A stretch of DNA of 64,000 bases from assembly GCF_029784135.1 (NCBI RefSeq), contig NC_073746.1:93060575-93124574 (forward strand). Reading direction: 5' to 3'. The notes beneath the pieces were generated by a model. The model did no database searches and was not told the origin of the DNA. It saw only the letters and a program-made list of their open reading frames with translations. Made by a program: the position numbers and the translations under genes. This document shows, piece by piece, positions 22,550 to 34,215 of the stretch. The DNA comes from Toxorhynchites rutilus septentrionalis (Eukaryota > Arthropoda > Insecta > Diptera > Culicidae). The stretch's first letter is position 1, and every line of letters starts with the position of its first letter.

Positions 22550-23842
22550 AAGAGTGTGTCACATCAAATTGCATCACGGAAAAAACGCTGTAAAAAATCG
22601 CCCAGTAGACCGATCCTTTTGAAAATTTTAGACAGTAAAATGAAAACTATTAAACAACTTTTGGCATTTTCTTTTTATTCATACTTCGAGCCCAAGCCCG
22701 TATGCTCGCACCTTCCTCTTTATCCCGTCCATAAGGTTCTGTACAACTTCAGGTTGTAGTTTTTTTTGAACAGAAATCCATTTTCTCTTGAAGTCCGCCT
22801 CCGATTTGACAACTTTTGGGTTCTTCCGGAGGGCCTGCTTCATAATCGCCCAATATTTCTCTATTGGGCGAAGCTCCGGCGCGTTGGGCGGGTTCATTTC
22901 CTTTGGCACGAAGGTGACCCCGTTGGCTTCGTACCACTCCAACACGTCCTTTGAATAGTGGCACGAAGCGAGATCCGGCCAGAAGATGGTCGGGCCCTCG
23001 TGCTGCTTCAATAGTGGTAGTAAGCGCTTCTGTAGACACTCCTTAAGGTAAACCTGCCCGTTTACCGTGCCGGTCATCACGAAGGGGGCGCTCCGCTTTC
23101 CGCAAGAGCAGATCGCTTGCCACACCATGTACTTTTTGGCAAACTTGGATAGTTTCTGCTTGCGAATCTCCTCCGGAACGCTGAATTTGTCCTCTGCGGA
23201 GAAGAACAACAGGCCCGGCAGCTGACGAAAGTCCGCTTTGACGTAGGTTACGTCGTCCATTACCAGGCAATGCGGCTTCGTCAGCATTTCGGTGTACAGC
23301 TTCCGGGCTCGCGTCTTCCCCACCATGTTTTGCCTTTCGTCGCGGTTAGAAGCCTTCTGAACCTTGTATGTACGCAGGCCCTCCCGCTGCTTGGTCCGCT
23401 GGACGAATGAACTTGACAAATTCAGCTTATTGGCGACATCCCGGACCGAACTTCTCGGATCACGTCTAAACTGCTTAACTACGCGCTTGTGATCTTTTTC
23501 ACTGACGGAGCATCCTTTTTTGCCGTTCTTCACCTTCCGGTCGATGGTTAGGTTCTCGAAGTATCGTTTTAGCACTCTGCTGACCGTGGATTGGACGATT
23601 CCCAGCATCTTACCGATGTCCCGATGTGACAACTCCGGATTCTCTAAATGAGTGCGCAGGATTAATTCACGACGCTCTTTTTCGTTCGACGACATTTTTC
23701 CAACGAAAAATTGACAGTGAAGCATGGCCAACGTGATCTATACACTCTTATCTGATTATAAGCGAAAGCTGAAGATATAATTCCTAAAAATTAAATTTCT
23801 ACAGCGTTTTTTCCGTGATGCAATTTGATGTGACACACCCTT
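22550..23842 (-). mobile_element. ITmD37E (Tc1/mariner superfamily) transposon, copy 1
   Basis: 1293 bp, flanked by TA (22548-22549 and 23843-23844). Terminal inverted repeats start AAGAGTGTGTCACATCAAAT on the left and AAGGGTGTGTCACATCAAAT read from the right, and extend through about 40 bp to the CGCTGTA region. It carries one transposase gene on the minus strand. It sits inside the zinc-knuckle-proximal part of LINE A R1 ORF1; the homologous uninterrupted site is at about 25350 in R2 ('GATAATTGAAGTTGACC'). Over 95% identical by eye to copy 2. Confidence 0.95.
22679..23695 (-). CDS. DD37E transposase (ITmD37E), full-length reading frame
   Basis: Catalyses cut-and-paste transposition at TA. 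The start chosen is the ATG at 23695 (MSSNEKERRELIL), because copy 2 begins at the equivalent codon; an upstream in-frame ATG at 23731 is also possible. Residues 1-110 form paired helix-turn-helix domains (SHRDIGKMLGIVQSTVSRVL, then SSVRDVANKLNLSSSFV). The DDE core has D in MDDVTYVK, D in WPDLASCHYS and E in ELRPIEKYW, with 37 residues between the last two, which defines DD37E. Length of 338 residues is normal. No stop or frameshift. Oddity: the first acidic motif reads DDV where copies 2 and 3 have DDE; the catalytic D itself is retained. Whether it is active cannot be told. Confidence 0.9.
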   Translation of the reverse strand: MSSNEKERRELILRTHLENPELSHRDIGKMLGIVQSTVSRVLKRYFENLTIDRKVKNGKKGCSVSEKDHKRVVKQFRRDPRSSVRDVANKLNLSSSFVQRTKQREGLRTYKVQKASNRDERQNMVGKTRARKLYTEMLTKPHCLVMDDVTYVKADFRQLPGLLFFSAEDKFSVPEEIRKQKLSKFAKKYMVWQAICSCGKRSAPFVMTGTVNGQVYLKECLQKRLLPLLKQHEGPTIFWPDLASCHYSKDVLEWYEANGVTFVPKEMNPPNAPELRPIEKYWAIMKQALRKNPKVVKSEADFKRKWISVQKKLQPEVVQNLMDGIKRKVRAYGLGLEV

Positions 23843-24204
23843 TATTGAAGTCGACCATGACACTTATGGATGAAGACTCCCAAAGTAAGCATCGGATGGG
23901 ATAAGTGTATGGTAGTTGAGGCCTTTAATGTTCTACGTTGCTTCAAATGCGGAGAATTCGGGCATAAGAGCAAAGTTTGCCAAAATGAGCAAAAATGCTC
24001 AAGATGTAATGAAAATCATAAAACATCTGAATGCTCTTCAACTGAATTTAAGTGCGCAAATTGTTTAAAATGTAATAAAGAACAGAGAATAAAATTGGAC
24101 ATTGCCCATCCTGCTTATAGTACACAGTGTACAGTGTATCGGAGACTGTTAGAAAAGAAGAAAAGCAACGTTTTTTCCAGTAAATAGCAATCCGAGGAAA
24201 GACC

Positions 24205-24345
24205 ATGTGAGAGGAGGTTAGAAATAATTTACTTCAATATTGCTGGGCTTTCTACAAATTATGTTGCAATGCGACAACTTGTAGAGAATTTCCGTCCACG
24301 ATTAGTCTTTCTTTCTGAAACTCATATTGTTGATGAGAATTCATT
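24205..24345 (+). pseudogene. LINE A copy R1 ORF2 start (endonuclease N-terminus only)
   Basis: Reads IIYFNIAGLSTNYVAMRQLV and then RPRLVFLSETHIVDENSFD, the first strand and metal-binding glutamate (SETH) of an apurinic-type endonuclease. It is cut off where copy R2 ORF1 begins. Compare 25730-25850 in R2. Confidence 0.8.
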
Positions 24346-24347
24346 TG

Positions 24348-25700
24348 ATGAGCGAGTGCAAGGCGTGCGACGGCAAAGTAATGATCAGTGATGATCCTGT
24401 TGTTTGTGTAGGTAAATGCGGTGTTCGATTTCATCGGCGCTGTACTTCGCTTACAAAAGCAACAGCGAAACTGATAACAGAGAATCCGAACATTCAGTTT
24501 ATTTGTGATGAATGTTTGTCGGACCAGAAATGTGGCGTGCGAGGTGATGCTTTAGACGTTGGTGGATTGCAAAGGGAGATGGAAAAGATCTCACTTTCGC
24601 TCTCTGATGTCCGAGAAAGCTTCACCGAGCAAATAAACATCGCGTTTGAGAATGAGCGAGATAAGCTTATCAGATCTTTCGACAAGCTTTTCAAAGAGAA
24701 GTTGGCATGCTCCGAGAGCAGTGTTGTCAAAAAGTTGGAAAATATGAAAAGCTTATTCTCTGAAAAAATAAATGTTGACAGAAATTTAGCTGTGATGAAC
24801 AGGAAGCGACATGTTAGTCCGAGCTCAATTAGTGCTAATTTGGACACTCCGAGCAAGAAAATTATGTTAACGAATACAAATAATGATTTGAAAGAAAAAA
24901 TGTTTAGAAATAATAATAATAATATTGAAAGTTTCGCTAATGTCGTGGCTCGTAAGGCTCGTCCAGTCATTGTGGTAAAGCCAATAGAGTCTGACAAGAA
25001 AAATGATGATACAAGAAAAATGTTGAAGACTAAATTAGATCCTAAAATACACTAAATAGAGAATTTCAGGAACGGTAAAGATGGCTCGATTATTGTTGAG
25101 TGTGCAGCAGGGGATAATATTGAGCAAGTGAAAAGTGGAATTGAAAGCTATCTTGGAAAAGGGTTTAGTACTTTTATTCCAAAGACAATAAAACCAAAAT
25201 TAAAAATTATTGGGATGAGTGATCGATATTCCTCTGATGTTTTCATTGACTACTTAAAGAGTCAAAATGAAAACATTTCGATCAAGGATGTCAAGGTCGT
25301 TGTTGAATATGAAAATCCACGCTTGAAGTATAATAAATACAAAACGATAATTGAAGTTGACCATGATACTTACAGAAACCTGATGACTGCTAGTAAAGTA
25401 AGTGTCGGGTGGGATAAATGTAGCGTGGTTGAGGCCTTTAGTGTTTTGCGCTGTTTTAAATGTGGAGAATTTGGGCATAAGAGCACAGATTGCAAGAAAG
25501 AACAAACATGTTCAAGGTGTAATGAGAAACATAAAACATCTAAGTGCTCATCAACTAAATTGAAATGCATAAATTGTATCAAAGTTAATAATGAACAGAA
25601 GTTGAATTTGGATGAAAATCATCCAACTTATAGCACCCAGTGTCCTGTCTATCGGAGACTGCTGGAGAAGAAAAAAAGCGTCATTTTTCAAACCAAATAG
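24348..25700 (+). pseudogene. LINE A copy R2 ORF1, one in-frame stop
   Basis: About 450 codons. Begins MSECKACDGKVMISDDPVVC: a complete PHD-like finger (C-x2-C ... C-x3-C ... H-x3-C ... C-x2-C, residues about 4-60). A charged coiled segment follows (about 80-170), then a linker, then a conserved region (NFRNGKDGSIIVEC) and zinc knuckles CFKCGEFGHKSTDC and CSRCNEKHKTSKC near the C-terminus. Bases 25053-25055 are TAA, but the frame is otherwise open on both sides. Gag-like, it would coat LINE RNA. The single stop makes it a young pseudogene. Confidence 0.85.
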
Positions 25701-25721
25701 CAATTCAAAAAAAATATATGT

Positions 25722-28019
25722 GTGAATAAAATAGCAATAATTTATCTGAATATAGCTTGGCTTTCTACTAATTACGCAGAAATGCGATATCTTGTAGAAA
25801 ACATGCGTCCTCAGATGGTTTTTCTTTCTGAAACTCACATAATCGATGGAGAATCATATGATCAGTACAAAATGGAAATGGAAATAGATGGAAATAGAAT
25901 AAAAATTAAAAACTGGAATAGATATTCCAAAGAAGCCATGTCTCAGCTTGTTTCGACAAGCCTGGATTTTGAAGCAATGACGGGACATCTGAATGATAAA
26001 GCAGCTGTTCTGACCGATATTCTGAGAGAGTGTTCCAACTAATTAGTGGTTGAAAAATATATTGAATTAAACAATTTGAACAGCTGGTACTCTTTTGATC
26101 TGCTGCGTCTCAAACGCAAAAGAGATAAAAAGTACAAAAAGTTTATAAAGACTAATTTAGAAAATGATTGGAATAGGTACACCTTCGCGCGGAATATATA
26201 TTCACAGGTCTTGAAAAGGACTAGAAGTGAATATATACAGAGGAAAATCGATGAACATCAAAATAATAGCAAAGAACTATGGAAATTATTGAAAAAGTTA
26301 TTAAATTCTAAAAATAGTACACCGCGATCCATAGTTTTCGAAGGGTCAGAAGAACAGTCAGACCAAACTATTGCCGATAAATTCAACAGTTATTTCGTCA
26401 ATAGTGTTCTGCTGATCAACCAAAGTATTGACTTGGTCAGCGAACCTGACGAAATAATACAGCCGATTAATATCAATTGTAGGCTAGATTGTTTTTCACC
26501 CATCACTTTTGCTGAGTTAAGAGATATTTGTTTTTCATTGCAAAAATCGGCTGGTATCGATAATGTCAACGCAAAAGTGATACAAGATTGCTTTCATGTC
26601 ATTGGACACGATCTACTGGACCTAATTAATGAATCTTTACGAACTGGGCACGTGCCAACGGTTTGGAAGGGATCCCTTGTGATTCCGATCCCCAAAGTTA
26701 ATGGGACGGATAAAGCCGAAGAGTACCGCCCTATTAACATGTTGCACACATTAGAAAAAATACTAGAACTTGTTGTGAAAGTCCAGCTGATGCATTTTGT
26801 AGATAACAACAATTTGCTAATACCGGAACAGTCGGGATATCGAGAGGGACACTCTTGTGAAACCGCTCTGAATCTGGTGTTAGCAAAATGGAAAGAGAAT
26901 ATCGAAGCGAAAGAGACTATATTTGCGGTATTTATGGATCTTAAACGCGCTTTTGAAACAATTTCTAGGCCCTTATTGTTACAAACATTGGAGCGCAATG
27001 GAATTGTAGGAATGTCGTACAAATGGTCCGAAAGCTATTTGTGCGACAGAACTCAAAAGACTCGTTTTAATGATTCTATTTCCGATCCCATCGGCAACTC
27101 ACTCGGGGTGCCGCAGGGAAGTGACTTAGGGCCCATTTTGTTTATTTTATATATAAATGATCTGCGACGGGTTTTACGATATTGTGATATTAATTTGTTC
27201 GCGGATGATACTGTCCTGTTCATCGCAGCTAAGGATATAAAAGAAACCGAGGATCACATAAACGAAGACTTGCATTCTCTGGCTCAGTGGCTTAAATTTA
27301 AACAATTGAAATTAAATGTTGGCAAAACAAAATACATGCTGATTTCTTCAGCAAACTCCAGTATTGACGTAAATTTCGAAATAGATGGTGAGACATTAGA
27401 ACGCGTGAATGAAATCAAATACCTAGGAGTTATCATTGATGACAATTTAACTTTCAAGTCTCACATTAATAATGTCATCAAGAAGATTGCCAAGAAATAC
27501 GGCGTTTTGTGTCGTTTGAAAAAAGAACTGACGGTGAACAGTAAAATTAAATTGTATAAATCATTGATCTCACCGCACATAGACTTTTGCTCGTCGATCC
27601 TATTCCTTGCAAACAATACACAATTAACGAGATTGCAGCGTTTACAAAATAAGATTATGCGTTTTTTTTTAAGATGTAGTAGATACACTTCCTCTAATTT
27701 GATGTTGGACGCGCTACAGTGGCTATCTGTGAAGCAAAGAATTTGTTACTTGACAATGGTGTTCGTCTTCAAAATTTTAAACGGTATGCTGCCTCGATAC
27801 TTGTGTGATCGAATTGAAAGAGGAAGTGATGTTCATAGATACAATACTAGAAACGCGGATGATGCAAGAACACCTAACTTTATATTCAGTAGGTCGCAGA
27901 ACTCGTTGTTATACACAGGAACACATTTTTTCAATTCGATGCCCGGAGAAATAAAACGTGCGGCAACAATGGCAGAGTTTAAGAGAATGTGTATTTCCCA
28001 CGTAAAATCTGTTTTGTAA
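25722..28019 (+). pseudogene. LINE A copy R2 ORF2 (reverse transcriptase), endonuclease deleted, one stop
   Basis: Residues 1-45 are the endonuclease start (IYLNIAWLSTNYAEM, FLSETHIIDGESYD), but the text jumps directly to its far C-terminal side, so most catalytic residues are missing. TAA at 26040-26042 is in frame. From 26046 the frame is open for 657 codons and contains a full RT: RPINMLHTLEKILE; motif A VFMDLKRAFETI; motif B GVPQGSDLGPILF; motif C NLFADDTVLFIA; then a thumb and C-terminal YNTRNADDARTPNF region. Without an endonuclease and with the stop it should not retrotranspose autonomously. Confidence 0.9.
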
Positions 28020-28195
28020 ACAGGTTTTCGTAATTTTTGTCAAATGATTTATTTATGTTTAATATCAATTGAAATTAGAAAAAATATTTACTATCTCGTA
28101 TCTCAAACTGCCATGTTCGTACTGATGATGATGATGTTTTTTTGTTGTTAAATTTGTATTGTTAAATTTGTTAAAATTGTAGATTATTATAAAAA

Positions 28196-28739
28196 AAAAA
28201 TTAGCGTTGTCTACGAAAGTTTGAGCCTCGCGCGCGTTTGGTGGGCCTGGACGAATGTTAATAATGAACACTGGCAGAAAACTGACACATAATGAAATTT
28301 TTATATAGGGTCTGGAGGGGAAACTGGAATTGGGATAGCTCATTCGGAATTGTCGTAAACTATCTTTCATCAGATGGTTATATCGATTATTTCTGATTGT
28401 AGCAGATCTCTTTTATGTTCTAAGTAGAAACTTTTAGATATTGGGTTCAATTCCCAATCAGTCAAGGATCTTCCCGGGTTGGAAATTTTCTTGACATGCC
28501 TTAGAAAAAACATTGGGCCTGAAGTTGAGACTATGACTATGTCAATGTCAATATGGATAGGAACATTGTTTGTTTTTTCGCAGTTTGTGCCTATTTTTAC
28601 TGTTCTATTAATAGATATTTATGCCTGCAACAGATCCAGTTCGCTTGGTTTTTTTTATAATACTGGTCTCTTGATATTTTTAAACTTAATTATTATCTAT
28701 AAGATAAATCGTCCTGCTCAAACCTTTGTAGGGGTACGA
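28196..28739. other. Linker with SINE fragment
   Basis: A B-box-like GGGTTCAATTCCCA at about 28443, followed by 'TCCCGGGTTGGAAATTTTCT', resembles the head of a tRNA-derived SINE (about 28395-28520). GTCTACGAAAGTTTGAGC near 28209 and GCTCAAACCTTTGTAG near 28716 are inverted with respect to each other and may mark ends of a small element of about 520 bp. This is not certain. Confidence 0.4.
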
Positions 28740-29910
28740 GGTGGGCCATCATCATCATTCATTCTATATAACATCCCGGGTTACAAAGTTGCTTTCTGCC
28801 TTTCATATTCCAGACACACTGGAGGAGTTGCTATTTACGCAAAAGAATCGATTAAATTCAAAATTCGGTTAAACGAATCTGTTGAAAATAATTGGTTCTT
28901 GGCAATTTCAGTTGAAAGGGGTATGCAGATGGGAAATTTTGGAATTCTATATCATTCCCCCAGTTCAAGTGACCAGTATTTTTTAGAAATCTTAGAAAAG
29001 TTTTTTTTTTGAAGAGTTTCATTGATTGTAGCAAATTGAATGTAATTGCTGGTGATTTTAACATTGATTGGCTCAATATTACGAATTCGAACCAATTGAA
29101 GCATCTATCGTATTTTTACAATTTAAAACAGACTGTTCCGGAATTCACTAGAATAGCAAAAAACAGTAGAACTTTGATTGATCATGTTTTCTCCAATGTT
29201 GATACAGTTCATGCTCTGGTAGAAGCCAAATTTAAAATAACGGACCATGAGACAAGCGTAAACGAGATAAATAGTACGTAAAGTTTCGGAGAAGCAATTT
29301 AGAAAACGACTGGAATAGGTACACTGCTTTGCGGAACATGTATTCACAAGCCTTGAAAAAGACTAGATGTGAATATATTCAGAGGAAAATCGATCAACAC
29401 CAGAATAACAGCAAGGAGCTATAGAAAATTTTGAAAAGTTTGCTTAACACTAAGAGTAGCTTATCGTGGTCCATAACTTACGACGGTTCAGAACAAATAA
29501 TAGCGGAAAAATTCAACAGTTATTTAGTGAACAGTGTTCAACTGATTAATCAAAGTATTGAATTGGTCAGTGCGCCTTACGAAATAATACAGCCGATGAA
29601 TAACAATTGTAGATTAGAATGTTTTCTACTCATCACATTTGCAGAGTTGAAAGATATTTGTTTTTCCTTGCATAAATCGGCTGGTATCGACAATGTCCAC
29701 GCAAAAGTGATTCAAGATTGTTATTGGACACGAGTTGCTGAGCCTGATAAATGAATCATTGCAAACTGGGCACGTGCCTAAAGTTTGGACGGAATCTTTC
29801 GTGATTCCTATCCCCAAAGTTAATGGGACGGATAAAGCCGAAGAGTACCGTCCTATTAACATGTTGCACACAACAGAAAAAAATTTAGAACTTGTAGTAA
29901 AAGGCCAGGC
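28740..29910 (+). pseudogene. LINE A copy R3, internal fragment (endonuclease C-terminus and RT start)
   Basis: Carries the endonuclease part missing from R2 (YNIPGYKVAFCLSYSRHTGG; then IAGDFNIDWLN and TLIDHVFSN), followed by the region before and into the RT (SAGIDNVHAKVIQDC; ESFVIPIPKVNGTDKAEEYR; INMLHTTEKNLELVVK). At least two frameshifts and several stops interrupt it. It breaks off at about 29910, inside a piggyBac-like element, before RT motif A. Confidence 0.8.
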
Positions 29911-31372
29911 TTTATTGGCATTTATTTGAAGAAGAGAGTGTTATTGAATGAAAAACTTGAAAAAATATGTTTTCTTCGTCTTTAATCCATTTTAATAGTC
30001 ATCTAATTCAGCCTCCTCAAAACAAAGTAATGTTTGATACTGAACGAAATTCGAATTTTGCACTATTATCAATTAAAAGTACGCAAATGAATATAATTCA
30101 TGGAAGTATAGAGAGCTATATAATAACATAAAAACGTATTCATCAATTGTGATTTCTTAGGAGTAAGAATCAGAACATAGCATAACTGCATGCTCGAAAC
30201 AAACATATTTTTTACATTTCATGCAGTTGTTGCGTACCTTCTAGCTAATTACTTAGTTTTTGTCTCTGTATTCTTGGGAAAATAAGACATAATGTCTGTT
30301 TTAGATGGGGCATAAAAGGATGATATAAAAGGATTTCTAGGAACTTCCTTTTCTTTTTCTTGTTCTCTTGTCGATATTGTCCATTATAGAAAATATACCC
30401 GAAACTGTAACTGTTAAAAATTACCATAAGCCACCGATTAGTTTATAGTTTACTGTTTACAATTCTTCCACAAGTGAAATTCTTTCACAAATATAATTAT
30501 ATTTAGCGAATAACCATACGAAAGTCAAACATTTATATTTTGCTTTTGAACGTATAAATCTAACGACGAATAGTTAATATATGGATCCGTTCAATCCAGT
30601 TACAAAAGGGACTGAAATCAAATAACAATAGTCCGGTGAAGATCTTATGCATTATATTCAATAAATATTCCACGCCACTAACATTTATTTATACATTTCA
30701 GTCAACAATATTCTAGAATATGAAAAAAGCACTTGTCCAAAAAAGTTACTCCTACACTCGCGTGAAGCGCTCCTCTTAGGAATAAATATTGTAAATTCAA
30801 TAATATATATAATTGGAAAAATTAGAATTGTATAAGAATTTCGACTTTTATAGATTTTTTTTAGATTTTAAGATTTTTGTCCGCAAAAAAAATTTTTTTT
30901 GTCCGCAATGTGATACCTCCCACATTCACAGTTAATGAGTAGAATACGAAAAAATAAATAAACAGTAGGAAGCAGACTAGGAAAAACTCCGCCTCCACAG
31001 TTCAGGCGGCGATGAGTAGGATAGTATTAGTTACTGAATTAGATTCCTCATCCTTAGTGATAAGGAAAATAAAAAGGTGAAAATAAACAGAGAGTCTGGA
31101 TTGTGTAACCGAGAGAAACGGTTGTGTTATTTCGTTCGGAAAGAAAAAAAAAACCCGCTCGGTGCGCGTGCAGGCGTCGGTGTGTCAGACCGAAAGTGTT
31201 AAAAAAGTGGCACACGTCCCTTTTGTACTAACACATGCGATACGCTAAACGATGACGAACGACGAATAACGAAGCTAGAGTGAATCGCAAAGTCGTAGTG
31301 TTGATATTTTCTGAGAAATGAACGAATTATTGATTTCTCGGTCTGACAGACCAATGCGCGAGTATACGAGTG
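29911..31372. mobile_element. piggyBac-like non-autonomous element, copy 2 (left end missing)
   Basis: Homologous to copy 1 from about 6955 onward (CTTTATTGGCATTTAT) through to the right terminus, AGTATACGAGTG followed by TTAA at 31373-31376. It has no HX insertion and so shows the empty site near 30390. It is interrupted by a solo LTR at 30763-31172. The left terminus has been lost at the junction with LINE A R3. Confidence 0.7.
30763..31172. mobile_element. Probable solo LTR
   Basis: A 410-bp block present here and absent from the homologous site in copy 1 (about 10520). It begins TG (TGAAGCGCTCC) and ends CA (GCGCGTGCA), contains an AATAAA signal and ends in a purine tract. Flanks are CGCG and GGCG, compatible with a 4-bp duplication with one change. 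This is what recombination between two LTRs of a Ty3- or BEL-like element leaves. No internal region is present. Confidence 0.6.
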
Positions 31373-31376
31373 TTAA

Positions 31377-31485
31377 CAATTTTCTCAAATGCTTTCGATA
31401 GGGAGCAAAGAATGCTTACCGGACGAAGGTTATTTAAATAAGAACCTCTGGGACGATTACGAATTGGTATAACTTTCGAAGATTT
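31377..31485 (-). pseudogene. LINE reverse transcriptase fragment
   Basis: The minus strand reads KVIPIRNRPRGSYLNNLRPV then SILCSLSKAFEKI, the conserved start of a LINE RT domain (KVIPI, LRP(I/V)S, SKxxEK). It ends exactly at the TTAA of the piggyBac-like element, which probably inserted into it. Only about 35 residues remain. Confidence 0.6.
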
Positions 31486-33985
31486 CGAAAAATTTATTAT
31501 TCATTATTCGGCAATTTTTGCCTAATTTTTGCTTTGATCGATTTTTGGCTTCTTCACGCAGTTTCTCCGCCAAAACGACTAAATAATCAGTCGGGCGTTT
31601 TAATCGCTATCTCCCTCTACCGACTCGACTATATCATTTCATTATTCCCAGTCAAATTGTGCGTGTACGTGTGCATGCATCGGTGTTCGAGTTCAACGTG
31701 GTTTGACATTCGCTACAGGTGAGCTAGATTATTGTGTATCGTACACGAAAATTACTCACACGTATGAAATAGCGTGCAGTGTGTGTGCGCTATTTTGCAC
31801 GCTATTTACTAATACTAACACGAGGACCTTTATAGCATACATGATAAATGTCTAAGTTCGTTGTTTGAGTTCACGATGGGTAGACAATAAACCATCCATT
31901 GATGGGGTAACTACTTTTTTGCATCAGTTTTCGTGCCTCTTCATATGGACGTAAAATAAGATTGCGTACGAGGTTATAAAATTAGTGTCAGGGGGAAATG
32001 GAAGTGTGGATTGAACTCAGTTGAATGAAGAGGCAGATTTGTATTCATTAGTCGCGTCAGGTAAAATAACCACTGACTGGACTAGTTCACCAGTCATCCT
32101 CGCTAGTCAACGCTAGTCAATTCATTTTCTAGTCAAGTCACTTTTTGTTGGCGGCGACCGCCGAAGCAGTTCTAGTCGAAGCGAAGCTACGGAAAGTAGA
32201 GTCGGTCTTCATTTTTCACCTTCGAAGATTTCGGGTCCTGCTACTGAGCGTTCAAAAGCGCTCTATGATATGCAATAGCACAGCGTGAAAACGTGAGGTA
32301 CAACCGTGATAGCATAACAACCATACATAGCAACCATAATAGGAACATAAGGGAAAAGCGGTTAAAATGAACACCCTAACGAATATGGGCATTTACTGCG
32401 TCCACATACCGCTACAGTCTCCGTTCTTCGAAGAATATTATAGCTAAACTAATTGTTGTTCAAGATATCGAACGGTTTCTATTATAAAAAAATAAAAAAG
32501 ATGTAAAATCGAACATGTTTTCATCGTGCGGTTAAAATGATCACATGGTGGTGGTAAAATGAACAATTACAAATATCATGCTAAGTGGGATAGATTTATG
32601 CGTTTTTCCTTATCTAAATTTGTTCAAATCATTATTGAAATAGTAGGTACATGCATGAATCAAGCTGAGCCTATTCACCTAGAGTAGGAATTAGAATTTT
32701 CTCATACGTACAAAAACGTAGTAAGAAACACATAACGTTCGTATATTGAGGTTTGGTTTTGATTGGGGTGGCATATTTTTCCAGGATCAAAGCCACAAAA
32801 GGAACGCTTTGAAAAGTAACATGTGATGAGGTAGATCAGCTTTGAAAACATAACATTATTAGTCATTATCTAGTGGTGGCCCATTTTACCCCAAACAACA
32901 AAGTCATTTCGAATGCGAATTAATCACTGAAACCAAACAAAATATTTGTTTACCTCTCATTGAATGTGTGAACAGTTGTCTAGACTGATGATTTGTCGAA
33001 GATATCAGGTCGAATAATTGAAGTTTCACGGGAAAATTCTTAAATACGATGCGCGCAAAATTACATCCGAATGGCTACGGAGAAATTTGTGTTTTATTTA
33101 TAATATTTTACATTTGAAAGTTTCATGCATTATCGGGTGTCTTAAATAGCTTCAAATGTTCTAAGAATAGGATAATGAGTATCAATTGGTTTTTAGTTTA
33201 ATTATCGATTTTTGAGCACTGGTTCATTTGACCAACCCTATTCATTTTAACTAAATCTATCTACTGATCAACTTCTCACCCGTATTCTGAAATTCGATCG
33301 AGTCAGAATTTCCCAAATAGATTGCAATTTTTCGTTCTGTAATCCATTCGACTCAAGTCCAATCCAATTATGCAAATGTGACAAACAAATGTGACACGCA
33401 AATCGGCATAGAATTTCGTTTTCCATTTCTAGGAAGAGAAAATGGTAATGAATTTTCAGGTGGATTAAACACGCTTTAAAAAACAATAAAATATAACTTA
33501 AAATTTACTCTACCCTATAAATATGTTTCTATGTAACGGAGTAACACATTTTCTCTGTAAGTGGGGGAAATCCTTGAACGAAAAATGTGTATGATAATGA
33601 TTTCAATGTATGGATAAAATTTTGTCTGAAATGTAGGGGAAATCATAGAAAAATTGTTATGTTAGGGTCAGGATTATGTTTTCAAAGTGTTCAAAAAATA
33701 TCATATAAACATTCAAAAACTTAAACAAAAAACAACAATTTAAAATTCTTTTCGGTTCTTCCAATCTGATAAAGAGTAAATTGCTCCACAAATATGGATG
33801 AATTATTTTGACGTTTGTTTCGCGTCAAGGCAAAGTCACCACATTTGCATAGAACGATTAAACTTGAGTCGAATTTCAGATTGCCAAAGTCGATTCCGAT
33901 CGAATCGCGAATTCGTAACGAATTTCAAACCAATTCTTGAGTATGGGTAACTGTTCGATATCGTTATCACAAACATGGTTCGTAG
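31486..33985. other. Low-repeat stretch, no gene identified
   Basis: No recognisable mobile element or domain. A plus-strand open frame at 31534-31722 and a minus frame at 33268-33486 are unremarkable. Segments near 32090-32230 ('GGCGGCGACCGCCGAAGCAG') are GC-richer than the rest and may belong to a host-gene leader. Confidence 0.35.
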
Positions 33986-34215
33986 CAGATGCGGTCACCC
34001 TAAACTTTTATTGCTTTACATAACACAAAAAGTTATGAAGTTCATTTCTGGAAAACGGAAAAAAAAATTTTTCGAACCTCCCTAAAATGGAAATGGTCAC
34101 CATAACAAAAAAAAAAAAGAAAAATACGAGTCTAATATTTTGCGATAAGGAACTAAACTACCAATTCAGTTTAGCATGGGATGGCTGCACATATAAATGC
34201 TTCAAATGCATTTAC
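33986..34215. repeat. Single arm related to the 50.2-51.7 kb foldback
   Basis: Shares 'AAAAATACGAGTCTAA.TTTT', 'GCGATAA' and 'GATGGCTGCA' with the right arm at 51545-51660. Only one arm is present, without a partner. Confidence 0.5.

Larger units (their letters stand above)
20284..24186 (+). pseudogene. LINE A copy R1 ORF1 (gag-like; PHD finger and CCHC knuckles), split three ways
   Basis: Part 1 (20284-20586) carries the second half of a PHD-like finger (CGARYHRRCTSLTKAAAK and NIQFKCNECL) with a frameshift near 20354, then a coiled stretch. Part 2 (21941-22549) aligns with the middle of R2 ORF1 (NFRNGKDGSIIVEC, GMSDQYSSDILID). Part 3 (23845-24186) has zinc knuckles: CFKCGEFGHKSKVC and CSRCNENHKTSEC. 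These domains bind nucleic acid in LINE ORF1 proteins. The first part of the PHD finger is deleted, and the insertions and frameshifts make it non-functional. Confidence 0.8.
20030..24345 (+). mobile_element. Non-LTR retrotransposon LINE A, copy R1 (two nested insertions, 3' truncated)
   Basis: Contains a 5' leader, ORF1 remnants and the very start of ORF2, in the order found in copy R2. It is interrupted by an HX element (20587-21940) and a DD37E transposon (22550-23842). Removing both restores colinearity with R2 ORF1 (24348-25700). It ends at about 24345, where copy R2 begins at its ORF1 ATG. Confidence 0.8.
24346..28195 (+). mobile_element. Non-LTR retrotransposon LINE A, copy R2
   Basis: Head-to-tail behind R1. 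Holds ORF1 (24348-25700), ORF2 (25722-28019) and a 3' tail ending in an A-run at about 28186-28195. 5' leader sequence is missing, and most of the endonuclease is deleted. PHD plus CCHC gag and an APE-type endonuclease place it in the CR1/Jockey-like group of non-LTR elements; I cannot assign the clade more exactly. Confidence 0.85.

Noticed and set aside
26594..27022. Antisense gene within LINE A ORF2
   Set aside because: Mirror of the well-supported RT frame on the opposite strand; no independent motif. The same applies to frames opposite the transposase genes.
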